Below, in pieces: positions 14,301 to 14,930 of a stretch of DNA of 14,930 bases. The notes under the pieces were generated by a model. The model was not told the DNA's origin. It saw only the letters and a program-made list of their open reading frames with translations, and made no database searches. Location: NCBI GenBank assembly GCA_001824645.1, contig MHYD01000092.1:19288-34217 (forward strand). Reading direction: 5' to 3'. Each line of letters opens with the position of its first letter. The first letter of the stretch is position 1. The position numbers and the translations under genes are program-made. This DNA comes from Planctomycetes bacterium RBG_13_46_10. GTDB taxonomy: Bacteria > Planctomycetota > Phycisphaerae > Sedimentisphaerales > Anaerobacaceae.

Positions 14301-14930
14301 ATCCCAATAGATGGTTTCGTAGAGAATGAATTCTGGGTGGAGAGCGTAAAGATACTCAAAGCACATATATTTGTTGCTAACCATCCGTACTTGTATGCTA
14401 TACGGATGATGAATTTCGCATGTGGGCCGGACAGCTTAAAAATTTATCAGGAGGAAAAGATTCAGCAATCGGCCAATAAGCCGTTGCTGACTTTACTGAC
14501 GGATGCGCAGACGAATAATGCTCCTTTTATAACGAGAACGGAAGCCCATGAAAGGGTCGTAAGCCAGAGCAGGCCGAAACCGCTGCGTATAGAAGAGTTA
14601 AAGATGCGAACTTCCAGCAGCAGCGCCAACAGAACCTGGCTGATTCCTTATATGGGCAATGCGAGCCACTTAGCGGTGGCCGGCCTTAAACATTTCGGAA
14701 TCAATGCAAAGGTGCTGCCTACCAATACGCCCAGGGGCAACGAAATAGCAAAACAGCATATTTTTACTGAGGTTTGTCACCCTCTTAAAGGTGTTGTAGG
14801 TGACGCTCTTGGTTTTCTTAGCGAGGAGATTGAAAGGAAATCAAAATCTTACGTGGAGGATAATTACCTTGTAATGCTGCCGACGACCAGCGGCCCGTGC
14901 AGATTTGGAAAGTACTCGGAAATCCTGAGG
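11385..14930 (+). CDS. Large acyl-CoA dehydratase activase-related protein (double ASKHA, DUF2229, HgdB-like), 3' partial
   Basis: An uninterrupted frame of 1182 codons runs off the right edge. Relatives drive ATP-dependent low-potential electron transfer to 2-hydroxyacyl-CoA dehydratases and benzoyl-CoA reductases. Domain 1 (about 5-310) is a divergent BcrAD/BadFG ASKHA ATPase: FDIGSSC, FHIGAKDS, KCGGGSGT (Cys135), RCGVVIQSD (Cys211), AGGVFTN. Domain 2 (about 358-615) is canonical: GIDGGSTTTK, GATGSA, EIGGQDMK, SCQAGSGQ (Cys501), STCGVFMEMD (Cys541). Next come a Cys cluster (C666, C675, C680, C698), a DUF2229-like segment (about 747-830, GIKRSTATLSEKGIW) and HgdB-like sequence (NFACGPDSL; PTTSGPCRFGKY near the edge). 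The start at 11385 or 11388 has GGGAGG just upstream; an in-frame ATG at 11355 also has AGGAG. A helical insert (about 178-205) interrupts domain 1. Fusions of this kind are usually about 1400 residues, so the missing part is probably short. The substrate is unknown. Confidence 0.9.
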   Translation, partial: MMDEGLYVGFDIGSSCVHYVVINGEKKIIYCPKPIMHFANPTAAIMEAWADINDNFDIISIRNVAFTGSGAVYFSNVFHNVTYVYESVSIPKGAEILAPNAEYIFHIGAKDSYFFHIKNVNGKRIILEWGTGSKCGGGSGTLIEKQCRRLFQGEISEPFIQDISTVNGESNRELAYNANRKNLQEKLEQMLQKAEMQADKSKEPSDFLARCGVVIQSDLIHKQNEGAKREDNLAGLFKTVARNYKIDVLGAREFDRADKNCVAIIAGGVFTNDLVRRNLEKLLGIPLIRPEYHHSIGAIGAALKGMEEGNKFILDIGHLVDVAKYGREKRQFAAALYKYLDKVHQQSSKLEESIEPGTEVVLGIDGGSTTTKGAIVDIKTGRLLDKLYIKTHGDPVRSLRRVIQYLSRHKDNVIVEGVGATGSARKLYEKMLISKKKVKDLTDKGLEIADRITDEITCHALGVRHYNPDINTIFEIGGQDMKFTTFAKDGTVKQAKMNYSCQAGSGQTLENMADIINLNVENSLQEAALKAERVPIIDSTCGVFMEMDENRLIAEGFSKEEIAAAIVRGTAASYYYKFVGGSQHVGKKCSAQGGPPLGMAFLAALAQVTEKDIEAYPHREMFGAWGQALDIIENIKLKTQQGKQCDTAFRGWSLVDMSFEKQKVSCRELFKEKSCGMRDCQLEVFSIEDDKIYTGGFCPRGNSEASGKPKTNYVDKYHKIYEKHFKKYGCLLEDISSIRQAGRTAKTVGIKRSTATLSEKGIWSAALFNKLGFCPVVSPRSDKDIAKIGVDNSRTEFCIARKLVTGHAAVLSANKDVEYLFNPSFIEHRKQAPPDLKYCIYTESEGYVLNDVLSLDKDKQINPILHFGDSGLLVGQLKKEFERLGFRFSKRQIRKAVRYSDEAEENFKEELYQEGDKFLQRIEQAGQKAYVGIGRDYVLLDPEASSNSGDMLSHVRGLDYIPQIFLEHKFENIPIDGFVENEFWVESVKILKAHIFVANHPYLYAIRMMNFACGPDSLKIYQEEKIQQSANKPLLTLLTDAQTNNAPFITRTEAHERVVSQSRPKPLRIEELKMRTSSSSANRTWLIPYMGNASHLAVAGLKHFGINAKVLPTNTPRGNEIAKQHIFTEVCHPLKGVVGDALGFLSEEIERKSKSYVEDNYLVMLPTTSGPCRFGKYSEILR

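Overview
This window looks like a bacterial chromosome segment, most likely from Planctomycetota and perhaps the Phycisphaerae/Sedimentisphaerales side. That placement is an inference from gene style: an ECF sigma factor followed by a single-pass membrane protein, a DUF4097-type protein and a secreted charged protein; a GyrB with the long C-terminal insertion; and dispersed-repeat motifs of the 'NGRGS' and 'LSEVEG' kind. No rRNA or tRNA gene is visible to settle it.

Layout. Positions 1-536 are an AT/T-rich stretch with no convincing gene. purE (537-1106, minus) diverges from a MEMO1/AmmeMemoRadiSam-B family gene (1224-2096, plus). A hairpin follows, then a conspicuously AT-rich SIR2-like gene (2240-3274, plus) that looks like an accessory, possibly defence-related, insertion. 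From 3399 to 6814 there is a compact plus-strand cluster: ECF sigma factor, single-pass membrane protein (possible anti-sigma partner), a truncated DUF4097-like remnant, an intact exported DUF4097-like protein with nine THNG motifs, and an exported protein of unknown function. A repeat/hairpin with a T-tract (6836-6913) separates this cluster from the convergent replication genes.

The minus-strand block dnaN (10909-9803), DciA-like/DUF721 gene (9783-9463), gyrB (9368-6912) is the classic origin-proximal order, but recF is missing between dnaN and the DUF721 gene, and dnaA is not in view. The AT-rich 445-bp gap upstream of dnaN (10910-11354) has weak features of a replication origin. Rightward from it, 11385-14930 is one uninterrupted open frame that runs off the window. 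It encodes a very large protein related to the activators and catalytic subunits of 2-hydroxyacyl-CoA dehydratases and benzoyl-CoA reductases, with two tandem ASKHA ATPase domains, each carrying its own pair of cluster-type cysteines, followed by DUF2229-like and HgdB-like segments.

Functionally the window combines housekeeping (purine synthesis, clamp, gyrase, helicase-loading factor), an envelope-directed sigma-factor module, one probable defence-type SIR2 protein and one ATP-driven low-potential redox protein. The observations most worth follow-up are the palindrome translated in frame inside purE, the 18-residue THNG solenoid and its truncated neighbour, the fused double activase, the SIR2-like gene, and the candidate oriC.
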